From assembly GCA_018389105.1 (NCBI GenBank), contig JACATO010000122.1, forward strand, positions 325,001-389,000: a DNA stretch of 64,000 nucleotides, read 5' to 3'. Shown here piece by piece: positions 50,401-61,259 of this stretch. Within the stretch, counting starts at the first letter, position 1, and every line of letters begins with the position of its first letter. A program made the position numbers and the translations under genes. Origin of the DNA: Nautilus pompilius. Lineage: Eukaryota; Mollusca; Cephalopoda; Nautilida; Nautilidae. A model generated the notes under the pieces. That model saw only the letters and a program-made list of their open reading frames with translations. It searched no databases and was not told the DNA's origin.

Positions 50401-52994
50401 TGGGTCTCTCTAGGATGTGAATGTACTCCACACTGTTTATCGCACCTTCCACTAGAACAAGCAAATTTGTCCCATGGCAAGAAAAACACCTGACACTGAC
50501 TGAGATGGGCAGCAGTGGGGGTTTTCCCACTGGCCTAACCAATGTACGAGTTTCACAGGATCTGAACTTCAAAGTGACTTTCATCAGAAAACAGCACCTT
50601 CCTCCAATTTTTTCATTTTCATTTTGGTGGTTAGTAGTTGCTTTTTGAAAGGCTTTGGCTTTTTCATCCATTTCTTTTTCAGTACATCTCTGGTCTTCTG
50701 AGGATCCCATTCATTCTTTCAGTTGCACTGCATCTTCTCTTTCTTTCGTCCACATCTTCCTTTTCTTTTTAAAGATACTGAATCGTTCTCTATTTTTTTA
50801 TTATTACAAACTAAAAGTGCCTAAACCAACCACACATTTCTTCATTATAGCTCTCCAAGACAATGACACTCTATAATTTTGCTTTTTCTTGGCGTTATAT
50901 CCACATTCAAAAGCAACAAGGTAAAAGCTTCAGAGTTGATGCTGCAATGACTGCAGAAAATTGATAGATTATGTGGTATTCTCATTAATTTGCACAAGAT
51001 TGTACTCCAAAACCAAAACAGTCCTCATGACTAAACATTGATGGTGTTGATAGGGAAAGATTAAGTTGCTTGCAACACAGTATTTCGGAGTACTTGTGGT
51101 CAAAAATAACATTTTACTGTAATATTTCAAAATAAATCAAACAGAGCTCAGTTATAAAAAAAAGATGGCTCTGAAAAGTTTATATTAAATTTAAATACTT
51201 CATTATGTAAAACCAAACTCATGGATACACTAGCAGGCAAGTATACTATTATTGATCACTGATGCTCACAAATTTTTTGGGGGGGGGATTGTCTGACAAC
51301 ACTAAAACATTTTTTACCATATCATTGGGAAGCTGTTCATTGCCTAATGGCACGTTTTTAGTTTAACCACAGGCAGTCCCCGGGTTACGAACAAGTTCCG
51401 TTCTTACGACAGTCTCTAAGTTGAATCTGTATGTAAGTCGGAATCCATACGAACAGTTTGTACTTAACATCTGTTTGTCTAATAGTATATATACACACGC
51501 ATAACAAACATTAAAAACACACTTCCAAATATACTTAAACACTCGCTGCTTCCCATTGCAATTTTGTTATGCAAGTTTGCCCTCACTTTGAAACAGTTAA
51601 ACCAACCATGACTAGCAACAAATTCCTCTTCACTTTCACTAGATGTACTAGCACATGCAGCTTTCAAATCATTGAAAAGGCTTCTAGCCTATTCCTGCAA
51701 GGCCAATCGGTATATTTCGCTGATTTTGATCCTCCAGCCATATCACTAAAAGCCTTTCCATTTCAATAATCAACCCACTGCGTTGCTTCGTGATTATTGT
51801 TGCCTTCATTGAGACAGAACCTTTAACATGTTCTATCTTTCAAAATGGTCCTGATCATTGACTGACTATAGCCTAATGTCTTGCCAATGTTTGTCAGTGT
51901 TTCACCCCTTTCGGAACACTTTATAGTGTCAACTTTCTCCTATTGTTTTTCTCTCCTTTGATGCATCAGATTTTCATTTAGAAGCCATGATAGGGGTTTG
52001 CATGTTATCAGGAATATGAATTCACACGAATGACATCTTAACGAGTACAAGATCCGAAATAATAGACTTTACGGTGGTCTGTTTGTATCAGGGGCAGACT
52101 GATCCATCGGTCAATCGGGCACCGCCCGAGGGCCCATAGCTACAAGGGGCCCACAGCTGCAAGAGATTCCCATATAAATTCTATTAAATGAATACTCCAA
52201 TATACTCCAGATGCAGTCTGAGACAACTAATTTTTAAATTTTTTTTTGAAATTGACACCCCCAAACCGCCCTCCCCTTATCTGGCGCTTTGTAGCCTCTG
52301 ACATCAGCACTAAGGGGCCCAGTGAACAGTTATGCCCGGGGGCCTATAATACTCTCAGTCCGCCCCTGGTTTGTATGTATGGAACGTCCTATGTCGGACG
52401 TTCATAACCCGGGGACCACCTGTACATTATTTTTCTTCATGTGAAAATAACATGATTATATATAATTCTCTAAAAAAAAAAATGACTATTTGTTTTTTTT
52501 TAATTTACATGTTTTAATATATTCTGTATGGACTATTTCATCACATCTGGTGTTTTACAAAAGCTATTTTCAAATTTAACATTTTGGTTAATAATATGCA
52601 TTATGGTTGATGCTAGTAGCTGCTGCTAGTGAATGACCTAATGTTTGAGAGAATCCGAAACAGTTTCCTACTGAAATTTCTACAGGCTATTAGCCAAACC
52701 AAGTTAATCAAAGAATCCATTATTAGTGTAAAAAAAATCCAGTTAAGCTAACTGGGGGAGGATTATGAAAACAAATGTATTTATGAATAAGGAAACTAAA
52801 TACACAAACCTAAAATATTCTGATCTTGCTGCCAAAATGACTTTGTGACCATGAAATGATACTCCTTCCACAACCAATGTGATATCACTATATTCTGAAT
52901 TTTCTATTAAGTCACCCAAATTTTCTGACAGTGTGTTGACATGATCCACCAGCCCTGATGGGGCTGGTGATCTGAGATGTCGATGGTCACACAT
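38423..52994 (-). CDS. BTBD9: BTB/POZ domain-containing protein 9 (11 coding exons, 629 aa)
   Basis: Minus-strand coding exons: 52810-52994, 49762-49897, 48938-49168, 48233-48497, 47236-47455, 45403-45522, 43946-44055, 42549-42738, 41630-41737, 40539-40617, 38423-38668. All phases match; 1890 nt in total. The first coding exon extends to 53039 as 5' UTR, after a TTTCAG acceptor. The BTB domain (about residues 20-130) has YSDITLVVEGVSFHGHKVIL and RALLFGGMRESQPG. BACK (about 135-245) has LLDILGLAHQYGFLELE and VRLPLMSMQELLNVVRPTG. Two discoidin-like domains follow (about 285-415 and 425-565), shown by ALLDGDTQNYDFDRGFTRHP, MLLWDRDMRSYSYYIEVSMD, IVGSHNTVNRVFH, SRSRNALINGDTRHYDWDSG, LLWDCDERSYSYYVEVSTD and IVGTHNTANEVFHCVHFECP. 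The Ser-rich tail is divergent. Human BTBD9 is 612 aa. In animals it is linked to Cullin-3 ubiquitination, iron and dopamine biology and sleep; that is established knowledge, not read from sequence. Confidence 0.96.
39408..39974 (+). mobile_element. pogo/Tigger-like element, internally deleted
   Basis: The ends are imperfect inverted repeats: CAGTACAGTGAAACCCTG at 39408 onward, and a right end reading CAGTGCAGCCCTGTTATAAC inverted, finishing at 39974. Inside, the plus strand encodes a psq-type helix-turn-helix (KTFSVKDKLHALDAI) and, after a frame slip, a CENP-B-type DNA-binding part: AKRLKTAKDVSLDDSLYEWF, PILKAQAKKFDKQ and GWLDRFKCHHGISQV. The DDE catalytic half is missing. It lies in the last BTBD9 intron. 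Confidence 0.8.
40320..40430 (-). mobile_element. tRNA-derived SINE head
   Basis: The minus strand reads GTGACCAAATGGTAGCTTAT (A-box-like) and GAAGTTCGATTCCC (strong B box), then a GCTTGCTTTGGCATATC body. No cloverleaf closes well, so a functional tRNA gene is unlikely. Confidence 0.55.
41591..41609. repeat. (CA)n microsatellite
   Basis: About nine CA units, 20 bases from the donor of the BTBD9 exon at 41630-41737. Confidence 0.9.
41880..42260. other. GC-rich insert in a BTBD9 intron
   Basis: This stretch is far richer in G+C and CpG than the introns around it. It includes a nine-G run and a GTGTCGAGACC / GTGCCGAGACC imperfect direct repeat at about 41941 and 41969. A plus-strand frame (41857-42120) stays open, but the composition alone could explain this. 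No inverted ends were found. A transposed fragment or a cryptic regulatory island are both possible. Confidence 0.45.
44056..45402 (-). other. BTBD9 intron between exons 45403-45522 and 43946-44055
   Basis: About 1.35 kb, AT-rich. I see no repeat family, no inverted ends and no coding signal in it. Confidence 0.5.
45830..46035 (-). mobile_element. tRNA-derived SINE copy
   Basis: The minus strand reads CAGTGTTCCAGTGGTTAGTC (A box region) and ACAAGTTTGACTC (B box), then CGCTTTTCTTCACCAGCTGA and TTATGTGGGTTTTCTC. The body matches the copies near 14.2 and 18.2 kb. Confidence 0.65.
50064..51004 (-). mobile_element. Tc1/mariner-like element, inactivated
   Basis: The inverted ends share CTTGTGCAAATTAATG (left at about 50072; inverted on the right at 50982-50997), with a right outer edge of ATTGTA at 51004. 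The minus-strand transposase remnant includes a degraded second-Asp segment (CCFLMKVTLKF), QASCHTPRTLKFL and FPDLNPLEQSV (compare SPDLNPIE), separated by frame changes. It lies in the first coding intron of BTBD9. Confidence 0.75.
51370..52422 (-). mobile_element. pogo/Tigger-like element with a nested hAT MITE
   Basis: The termini are CAGGCAGTCCCCGGGTTA at 51370 and, inverted, CAGGTGGTCCCCGGGTTA ending at 52422. The minus strand encodes a Tigger-type start (SDASKERK...VDTIKCSERGETL, then IGKTLGYSQSMIRTIL) and a CENP-B-like part, ARSLFNDLKAACASTSSESE followed by EFVASHGWFNCFKV, with several breaks. The catalytic core is missing or unreadable. A 280-bp MITE is inserted at 52089-52368. Confidence 0.82.
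52089..52368. mobile_element. hAT-type MITE with perfect 8-bp target duplication
   Basis: The 280-bp element begins CAGGGGCAGACTGA and ends TCAGTCCGCCCCTG. It is flanked on both sides by GTTTGTAT (52081-52088 and 52369-52376). The CAGGGGC terminus and 8-bp duplication are diagnostic for hAT. Subterminal regions are GC-rich (GGGCACCGCCCGAGGGCCC on the left, GCCCGGGGGCC on the right) and can pair. It has no coding capacity. Confidence 0.93.
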
Positions 52995-53039
52995 CTGGAA
53001 CTGTACTTTGTTCAGCTGGAAGGTTCCATGAAGATACTT

Positions 53040-54240
53040 CTGAAATATTAAAAACTAATCAAATAATCACTTTCCATGCAAGTTTTGTAAAGCATTCTCC
53101 TAAACAGCCAGCAAATGTTTTTACGTTTTTTTTTTAGCTGTACATACTTAATTTTTTAAAATCATAACTAATCCACCATGTTACAACTTAAAAAGAAAAA
53201 CAAATTACAATTAAAATTGAAGTTTTACTTAGTAAGCATTACTCCAAGTAAATAAACACTAAATAGGTATAATTTCGAATTAAATTAGGTTTTTTCCTTC
53301 TTATGCTTATCTGCTACACAGAATAACAACTTACAAATACTGGCAGAAAGAGTAACTTACTTAAGCCTGCTAGCAATGTGTTAGCATATTTATTTATTTT
53401 TTTTTTTTTTGCTGTAATGGTGCCCATCAACGTTTCCCCTATAATAAATTGCTTGACAGCAGCTTCAAAATGTTGGCATTTTAAAGATGATTGCTTACAT
53501 TTTGACTAATCTTTAATGCAGTTATTTGGTAATGATTTGGAGTGAAAAGTTTAGAAATTTTTTTTCTTCAAACTGTTCTTTTGTAAAGTTATTACAAATT
53601 TTTAATAAGAATCTCTTAAAATTACCAGAAAGATGATCAATAAAGATGTTTTATATTTACAATAATCTATTTTAAAGCATGCACGTCAATAATGGGTGCC
53701 CTCCACAGATTACATGCAAACACCTGGGTGCATGAATTTGTTTATAGCATAGGAACTGCTGCCTGCACAGCCTCTCCCTCTTAGCTCAGGCTCAAGGAAT
53801 ATCCAAGCCAGCCAGACAACTAGGTACCTACTGACTATTAAGTAAACATTTGGAGTAAACAAGATAAAAAAAAGAGAGTTTGGTTGTATTAAACAATTAA
53901 AAAAAAGGATACTTCAAATAACCGGGTTACATTGTTTTTTTTTTTAAATCTAAAAGACCTCAAGTGAAGGTTAGCTACAGCTGTTTTCAACATAAGGACT
54001 TAACAGCTAATTCTCGGCAGGTGTCTATAATAAATGTGCAGTGGAAATAGTTGCAAAACAACAAAAGACGAGGGTAGTTTTCCAACAGGTGTTGAACTGA
54101 TGTACCTGACGCTGGTATAACCTTCCCACCGAGCAATTCAAACAGGGACAAGGTAGTTCCGCCCACCTAAGGTATCGTGTTGGAACACTAGACGATGGTC
54201 AGCCAGCCAGTAGCTTCCTACCTACCTACACTCCGCCTAA
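53040..54240 (-). other. 5' UTR intron of BTBD9
   Basis: The acceptor is TTTCAG at about 53040. This leads up to the CpG-rich promoter at 54.2-54.95 kb. AT-rich lower part with no recognisable repeat. GC rises above about 53.7 kb. Confidence 0.5.
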
Positions 54241-54950
54241 ATTGTAGCTGGTTTCTGGGGCACTTCGTTTCGTTCCCGGGGGGGAAGGGGGTCAAACTAG
54301 CAAAGTAAATGATAATGATGATGATGATGATAGAGTTGACTTCGTATACATCTGATAATTCTGCCCGAACAAATCAATCGCCGCCTCGGTACGTACATAG
54401 TAGAGCTCATGTCCCAGTCGGCCCCAACACGAATCCATGCCTCTGACAACGCGTTCTATTTCCGCATGCAGCAGAAAATTAACACTGAACCAACAGGCAA
54501 CGCTCCATCATTTAAAACGAGGGGGCCCATCCACCCGACGCAGGGTGGAGGGGGTGATGTACCACCACCCCACACGGGTTCACTGACCGCAGCCAGGGGA
54601 ATCAAGATGAAGGAGGGAGACGAGGGGGGGGGTTGGTGGGAAATGTCGGCAAACCGATGATGGCAGCTTGTTTACATACATGCATCAAACGAAAACAGGT
54701 CTGTCATAGTTCGACTAGCGCTAGTAAATAGGGTTTTTTTTTTACCTTCCGCCTGATTGACTTAAATCGATTAATTTAAAAACGCGAAACAAAACTGTTT
54801 CCGAGTACTTCGAAGTCGCATAGCCATTATTGGCAACTCTCAAACTTCCGGTAGCTGAAGGGGGGGGATAACTCTGCACTGGTATTCTCGTCGACGCTGG
54901 AGCCAGCCAGCCACCCAGCCAGCAAGAGCATTACCAATGACCTTCAGGTG
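54240..54950 (-). promoter_or_regulatory. CpG-rich promoter region of BTBD9
   Basis: GC and CpG content are strongly raised over the surroundings. A minus-strand non-coding first exon is expected here, because the coding exon at 52810-53039 begins with a splice acceptor. ACTTCCGG at 54844-54851 is an ETS-family motif (CCGGAAGT on the transcript strand). A GAT repeat lies at 54307-54332. The open frame at 54409-54660 on the other strand looks like CpG-island noise. Confidence 0.6.
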
Positions 54951-56791
54951 TCAGGGAATCCTGTGCTGACAGTTTCCAACTATTCTACAAAAATTATAGC
55001 AACTGAAAAATAAAATTGAGACGGATACCATTGCGACAGTGAGCCTCCCTAGTGTAATAGATGGAGTACAGTGGAGATGTATTATTGACAGCATCATCAT
55101 CAGATGGCTTATTTTTCTGTGGTGCCATGGTTCATAAACGCGTTATGCTAATCACTCCGACACCTGGAAATAAAATCACTATTTACCTGTACAAGAATTT
55201 CTTTTTAAACAAAAGACTCGCCCGCATCACAGAACACAGTGGGTTTCAGACCAGTTTTCCCTCCCACCAGTCTGACGAAGTAAATGCCTCTTTAAAATGA
55301 TGTGTTAAGTGTAGGAAGTTGTGGATGTTTGGAATTTAAAGGGGAAAAAAAAAAAATCATTAAATTTAGTCAAACATTTATTTAATATACATTATTAATT
55401 AAAAGTATCCAGATATTATGAGAAAGAAAACAAAATCCAAAATTTCTGCAATCTATTGTCCGTGCATATGGCAAATATTATCAGTCAGCAGAATTTTTTT
55501 AAAAGATGCTGAAACAAAAAATCTGAGAATTTTTATACAACCTAATAACATTTTCAAAAGAAAAAGTATTACATTTTCAAATATATATATATGTAATGCA
55601 GTTTTCCATTTTTAAGAAAATCAAGAGTTTGGATTTTTACTTCAACAAAAATTTCAATTATTATAGACTATGGCAACAAATTTTTTGAACATCTTAACAG
55701 ACAGACAAAAAAAAAACAGCAATGTTTATTTTCCTGACAAAATATTTATTCCTTACAGATTAAAACATCTGGTTTAACATTAACTCAATATCAGAATTAT
55801 CCTGAAAAGAAAACCATAGATGAACATTGTACAGAGTTTCTCTTGCCATTCATATTTTATTAAAGAAAATTCAGTCCAAGCAGCAAATTAATGAATTAAA
55901 TGGCTACACTGTGCCACATACAAGTGCCACTCTAAACAAAGTTCATTGTTCAAGTACACACATGAATACCTGCACTCACTGAAAATGTTCATGACACACA
56001 GGAAGTATACTGAATGGTGGTAGTTTTCGTGAACATTTGTAAATTCTTGTTTCTACACATTCAATAGTCCAGTTAAACTCAAACTAAAGATGCTTCAAAT
56101 ATTTTAAAATTCTTTTAAACAAACAAAATAAACTGTTAATGCATCTACCACAAATTTAAAAATAACATTTCCAGCTTTTAATTTATCCACTATTCATTTA
56201 AAATTAAGGAAAAAAATAATTTAAAATTGGCAGTAACTTTTCAGATTAATTAGTAGAACATATTTATATAATAAAACTCTGAAGTGACAATTTTTCTAAT
56301 GGACCAGCAACATTTTAGTAATCTTATGTGGAAACATTGTCAACAAACTACTTCTGATTATAATTTTATTTCAGCTACCATACAAGTTTTCCTTTAACTC
56401 TTTTAGTGGTAACATTTATAGCAGTATAATCTCAAATTAATTCTGTTCATTTAAAAAATCAGCAAAAACTTTAAAAAGCAGAAAGAGTTCTTCATTTCAA
56501 AAGATTTATTCATTTTACGTATGCTTGTATTAAAAAAAAATTATATAATAAATAAAATAAAACAGTTAGCTACTTAAACAAAATCATCTGAAATTGTAAA
56601 ACTAAGTAACACAAAATTTAAATGAGAGCATCTGTACTGCTAAAGCCACTTCAGCTTCTTGCCTTCTCTATTTACTGCTATTTTCAATAGCATTTTGTTT
56701 TATATTATTAAACAATGCCTTTTTTAGAAATTTTTAAAATTAAAAATGTACTATGTTCAAAACTAAACTTCACTGCTAAATGTTTCCATTT
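54951..56791. other. Spacer between BTBD9 promoter and SMIM12
   Basis: It is AT-rich and probably contains the SMIM12 3' UTR on the minus strand (upper part). I recognise no further gene or repeat family. An open frame at 55061-55300 is unsupported. Confidence 0.45.
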
Positions 56792-57049
56792 CTAATCATT
56801 CCTGCCCAAAACAGTTTTTGGCATATCTTTTTTTGACTTTAATGTTGCTACTTCAGTCAAACCATCCTTCATTTCTTCTAGTATTCGATCATCCCGTTCT
56901 TCATGTATACTCTTCTTTTTCCAGGGAGTGTTCTTATCTTTTCTTAAATGCCCTTCTATGTGGTAGCCAGCGAAACCAATGACAGCTGCTACCGGCCACG
57001 TGATATACACTGCATAAGTACGTACAAATCCAAAAATAACGGGCCACAT
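56792..57049 (-). CDS. SMIM12: Small integral membrane protein 12
   Basis: An intronless coding sequence of 85 aa; human SMIM12 is 92 aa. It starts MWPVIFGFVRTYAVYITWPV, matching the family start MWPV...VRTYA.Y.T.PVA. One membrane segment is at about residues 8-29 (including AAVIGFAGYHIEG). Next is a charged part with KKSIHEERDDRILEEM, corresponding to the human KSI.ERREDR.LDEL block. The end, KTVLGRND, corresponds to KAVLNRNR. A TTGTTTTAG acceptor at about 57072 places an intron in the 5' UTR, so the promoter is probably the CpG-rich region at 61.3-62.2 kb and the intron contains the Tc1 and hAT fossils. The molecular function is not established; it is predicted to be a single-pass membrane protein. 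Confidence 0.92.
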   Translation of the reverse strand: MWPVIFGFVRTYAVYITWPVAAVIGFAGYHIEGHLRKDKNTPWKKKSIHEERDDRILEEMKDGLTEVATLKSKKDMPKTVLGRND

Positions 57050-57349
57050 GATGAGCTTTTATGTGGGATACCTAAAACAAAAAAAAGAAAAGAAAGAAAC
57101 TTTTCAATTACACTAAGGCAAATAAAACATTCAAATTAAAAATTTTGTATAAATATTCTTTATTTTTAATTAAATTGCAGTACGTTTATTTGAAATTCTA
57201 ATCTATACATAACAATATTGAAAAAGGTTCTTATAAACATTCTAGAATACAAATATCTTATCCTTGTCTCTGCTATAAACATTCAATAGAAATCTTGATA
57301 TCTCAAACATTATTTGAAGTACGTAAGTCTATATTATAAATTGATTATA

Positions 57350-58510
57350 TACAATATGTGCTGCAATTACAAGTCCACCTATGTTTTCCTTAATATCTAT
57401 CTATACAAGTTATATCATTTAGGTAGGATTATTAATGATAAATAAAAAGCAAAAAGGTTTATTTAGAAACAAATCAACAATCAATACAAAAATTGGTTGA
57501 CCCTTTGTATTTTGTATGCTTGCTTTTAACCTTCAAAACTACAACTCTAAGGGCAGTGATTCAATCAATTTATTTATCTCCTCCTCGCTGATATTATTCC
57601 ATGATTCCTGTAACTTCCCAGACATGTTTTAATGATGTTAGAGCAAATGTTCTTAATCAGATCATTATCTGGATGGAAAACAAGACACGACAAATATGGA
57701 TAGTAATATTTGTTATTTGTTTCTGCTCATTATTCCATTAATCTTTACAAAATCACAAATTCATGACCATTTGAAACAGCCTCATATCATGATGGCAACA
57801 CCTCCATACATCTAATCAGTTTTTTTTTTTTTTTTTAAATCAAGCCTACTCCTACATACTGCCTCTTATGCATATCAAACAATTCCAGTCTTCAAATGTG
57901 AAATTTTAATATTTTTTGCCCATTGGAGACTTTTCTAAATATTCTGCTTTGTTAATTTTCTTAGACTCTTCTACTGAGCTTCTCTTGGGATGACAGTTTT
58001 GCTGGTTGGGGTTAGTTTGCTCTAAGTTCACCTCATTTATGGTCAGAGTTGCAATTTTCTTTCTATTACGCAAACAAGTTAGATGAATATACTGATCTTC
58101 TGAATTAGTTGCCACTCTCTCTCCTTTTCCAGGAACAGATCTAAAACTGACAGTATTTGGTATATTTTTAATGTTTTTTTTTTTTACTGCCCATGTAAAA
58201 CAGTGTTTGGATACAATCTACCTATGGGACTGATCCTGTTGTTTTAAAATTGATATCTGATCTTTGGTAGACCCCTTTGAGTCCCTCCCCATTTTTTAAC
58301 AATTGAAAACAAAGGCATTTCTTTTCTTATCTCTATTAAAGTCTGAAAGAGAGACAAATATGATCAATATATTGATTAATTACTTACTTTAGATTCATGA
58401 TACAAATCACACTATTAACGATCTAAACATTATCATTAATAATCCTACCCAAATGATATCCCAGAGTTATTAAGAAAAACAGGACTCCTCAATTGTGGTA
58501 CCCCACTGTA
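57350..58510 (-). mobile_element. Tc1/mariner-like element with about 110-bp terminal inverted repeats
   Basis: The ends are TACAATATGTG at 57350 and CCCACTGTA at 58510. The inner part of the inverted repeat is near-perfect: GGTAGGATTATTAATGATAA at about 57422-57441 and its complement at about 58431-58451. Minus-strand coding remnants follow Tc1 order: MGRDSKGSTKDQISIL start, then GERVATNSEDQYIHLTCLRN (helix-turn-helix linker region), and the C-terminal LQESWNNISEEEINKLIESL. The DDE core between them is gone. It lies in the SMIM12 5' UTR intron. Confidence 0.8.
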
Positions 58511-59199
58511 ATGATTTACTGAAGCCAGTATTATCTTTAAGTGAGACTTAGAATTTGTTCAAAGCTTTGAAAGTAATAAGATATTTCAATATCAAACATA
58601 CATCACTGAGAAATTCAATGATAAATGTCCCTTTTAATGAAATCACCAAAACATATTCAACACTGAAATATCTACTACTTTCAAGACTTTGAACAAGTCG
58701 TAAATAACATGACTACAAAAATTATAATTCAACTGAAAAAAATTTACCTTTTATTTTTATAGCTAAAATAAATGTTCTATGTCCAACAGACACTTATTAA
58801 TCCCTAATTCATTCACTACACCTCTCTTTTCATCTTGATACAAAGGTCCTTCTATCAGTAAGGAAGTGCTATTATGACCAGCAGACTCAACCACCTGCAC
58901 CTCCAGAAGTGGTCACTAATTGACAAATAACAAGCTGGAACAATCACTCTGACTGTTAGCCTAATAAGATTGATTTGGAAGGTAGGTTCCTCTCCTATAA
59001 TATATCTCAGTGTATTTATAGAAAGTAGTTTTGTTTCTAGTCATAAGACCTTGTGCAACTCCAGTCTGTATAGAACTAAAGAAAGACCATTTGCTATCTA
59101 TAAAGAACTTTATACACATTGTACTATTCTAGATACAGAATGGATTGTTTCCAAGAAAAAAGCCAAAGGACAAATTAACTCAGATGAAAAGCAAAATTC

Positions 59200-60850
59200 A
59201 AAAAGTTGATGCTGCTTCAGCCAATATCACCAAAATCAAAACTTGAAAACCTTCCTTAGTATCTAGAGCAATTTAGCAGTATCATTTTCTGGACAGATTA
59301 AAGTGAAAGCATTTGTGAAAACTTGTTTTAATAAATATATAGTGAGGCAAAAGTTGTGATCTTGCTTTCTGTCATCCATGCAGACAAGTAACAAAGCATT
59401 CAATGAGAGTTGATAGTAAATCAAAAGCAGCATTCACAAAAGATAGTGTCAACAACTGAAAGAAAGCATTAGATCAAAATACATGAAAAATGTAAAACTC
59501 ATTGAGAGTCCAATTGTTGAAGAATGAAAATGTTTTGACATGAATTCAGAGTATTTAAAGAAGATGGTTCTTTGAAGATGCTCATGAAAATATTCACAAA
59601 TCTGTATTACGTAACTTGACAAGTCTTTGCAATACTTGGCTACATTGAAACATCTGGAAATATGTACCAATTGCACAGATTGAAATGCAATAATTATCCT
59701 GATCTCAGAGGGTAGATAAAGTGAAAAAAATCAATTGGCTTTCACCAGAAACAAAATGAGATATGAGTTGATGAGTCAAAATTCTCAGTCAATTTGCATT
59801 AGAACAGCCCAGTATCATTCTCTTCTTGCTGATGAAACAGCTGATATCAGCAGAACAGAGCAAATATCCTTATGCATATGAACCATGTCAAATGATCTGG
59901 AAGTACATAATTAGTGTTTGAACTATATTCATTAAATCAGTGTGATTCAGAGTACCTTTTGTGTTCTACTTGTTACAGTTAAATTCTATTCTTTAGGAGC
60001 ATACAATTACAGCTGGAAATCCAACCTGAAATACTGGAAACTATACAGGAGCAGTCAAATGACACCTTTGCCAAATCTATGAGAGAATGTACAGGAAATG
60101 TTTCAACAATTCATATCTTTCAAAATAGCCACGAATGTTTTCAAAATTACTGATAGAACCAGTAAACTTATCTAGCCTAGAAGAATGTCATCTTTGGAAA
60201 GCATCAATTTGCAGTTAAAGAAATTGTTTGTCAGAGATGTCTTCAGATTCTGAAAAGCTACATGCAAAGCTCCTGAGCTGCCCCAACAATCAAATGTTCC
60301 TTGCTGTTTTCAGAAGTCAGAAGTACTTAAATTTTCAAAAATTAGATTTTTTCTGCAAAACTGTTGATACAGCTTTCTGTTCAATAAAATCACAAACAAA
60401 AAATAAAAAGATACCCATTATGACAGATTGAAAAGCTCTTGTCATTTCCACACCAGGTCGAAGTACCTAAAACTTAAAATCTGTTTATAAACATTTTGGC
60501 AATGATTTAAATGAGTTAAAAATGCAATCTCAACTCATGGGTTTGGAAAATCTCCCTAGACTCAAAGATGCATCTACTATTACCGAAATCAGAGAGGTCA
60601 GGTTGTGCAACTTTGCAAATTGTATCTGCTGTCAACCACAGCCACAGGTGTCCCATTGCACTTTTTCACCACATTGAGAAGACTAAAAGTTTACTTGCAC
60701 ACCACAATGTTGCAACAGAATTAATCATCTCCACATTTTAGCATTACATCAAGAAGCTGATAAACTTGATCTTAAAAAGACATCCAAGTCATTCTATTCA
60801 TGCAGTACAGAGCAGCCTTTTCATATTTCTATAGCTAGGTCATATTTCCA
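59200..60850 (+). mobile_element. hAT-superfamily transposase fossil
   Basis: Plus-strand translation, with many stops and frame slips, gives SLLADETADISRTEQISLCI near 59817, the catalytic VDE(T/S)TD...EQLS.C block of hAT transposases. Near 60680-60800 it gives RRLKVYLHTTMLQQ, NRINHLHILALHQ and a degraded EADKLD stretch, which is the hAT dimerisation C-terminus (R.K..LRS.M...RL..LA.L..H). The arrangement suits a ZMYM/ZBED-like hAT protein. Inverted ends were not found. Confidence 0.75.
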
Positions 60851-61259
60851 TCATTCCAAGTAAAGACTTTAAAATAAAAATTACATTTGTTTAAAACTAC
60901 CCCCCCCCCTTTCTCTCACAATATCCAAATGCGTTATACGGAAATAGTTGAGCAATAGAGATTTAAAGAGCAGTTGGGGGCAAATGCACCCCCAGGTGGG
61001 TAAACTGAAGGTTGATGGTTCAAACAGCATCATTACTTCATAATATGAACGGGACCGGTTTTTTAACAAGTTAAATTAAATGTTATTATTATTATATTTG
61101 TGTGTTTGTGTGTAATTCACCATAGATATTAGTGAAGGTCTCACATTTGGGAATACGACAGGTCTGGCAGACGTACAAATTAATCACATACAGCAATGGA
61201 AGTGTTCGGTTTAACATCATTTTAAGCCGATAGTGGCCCGCCATAGGGTTATTTAAGGG

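Noticed and set aside
54409-54660. Plus-strand open frame in the BTBD9 promoter region
   Set aside because: GC-rich sequence lowers stop-codon frequency; the composition is low-complexity and no homology is visible.
57906-58320. Apparent two-exon minus-strand gene (MGRDSKGSTKDQISIL... spliced to ...MGKKY)
   Set aside because: A GT-AG pair and matching phase made it look like a small gene, but it lies inside long terminal inverted repeats. Its parts follow the order of a Tc1 transposase N-terminus, with the C-terminus further downstream. It is a transposon remnant.
60960-61040. tRNA-like stretch with GGTTCAAAC near the SMIM12/DDHD1 promoter
   Set aside because: Only a B-box-like word is present; there is no A box or shared SINE body.
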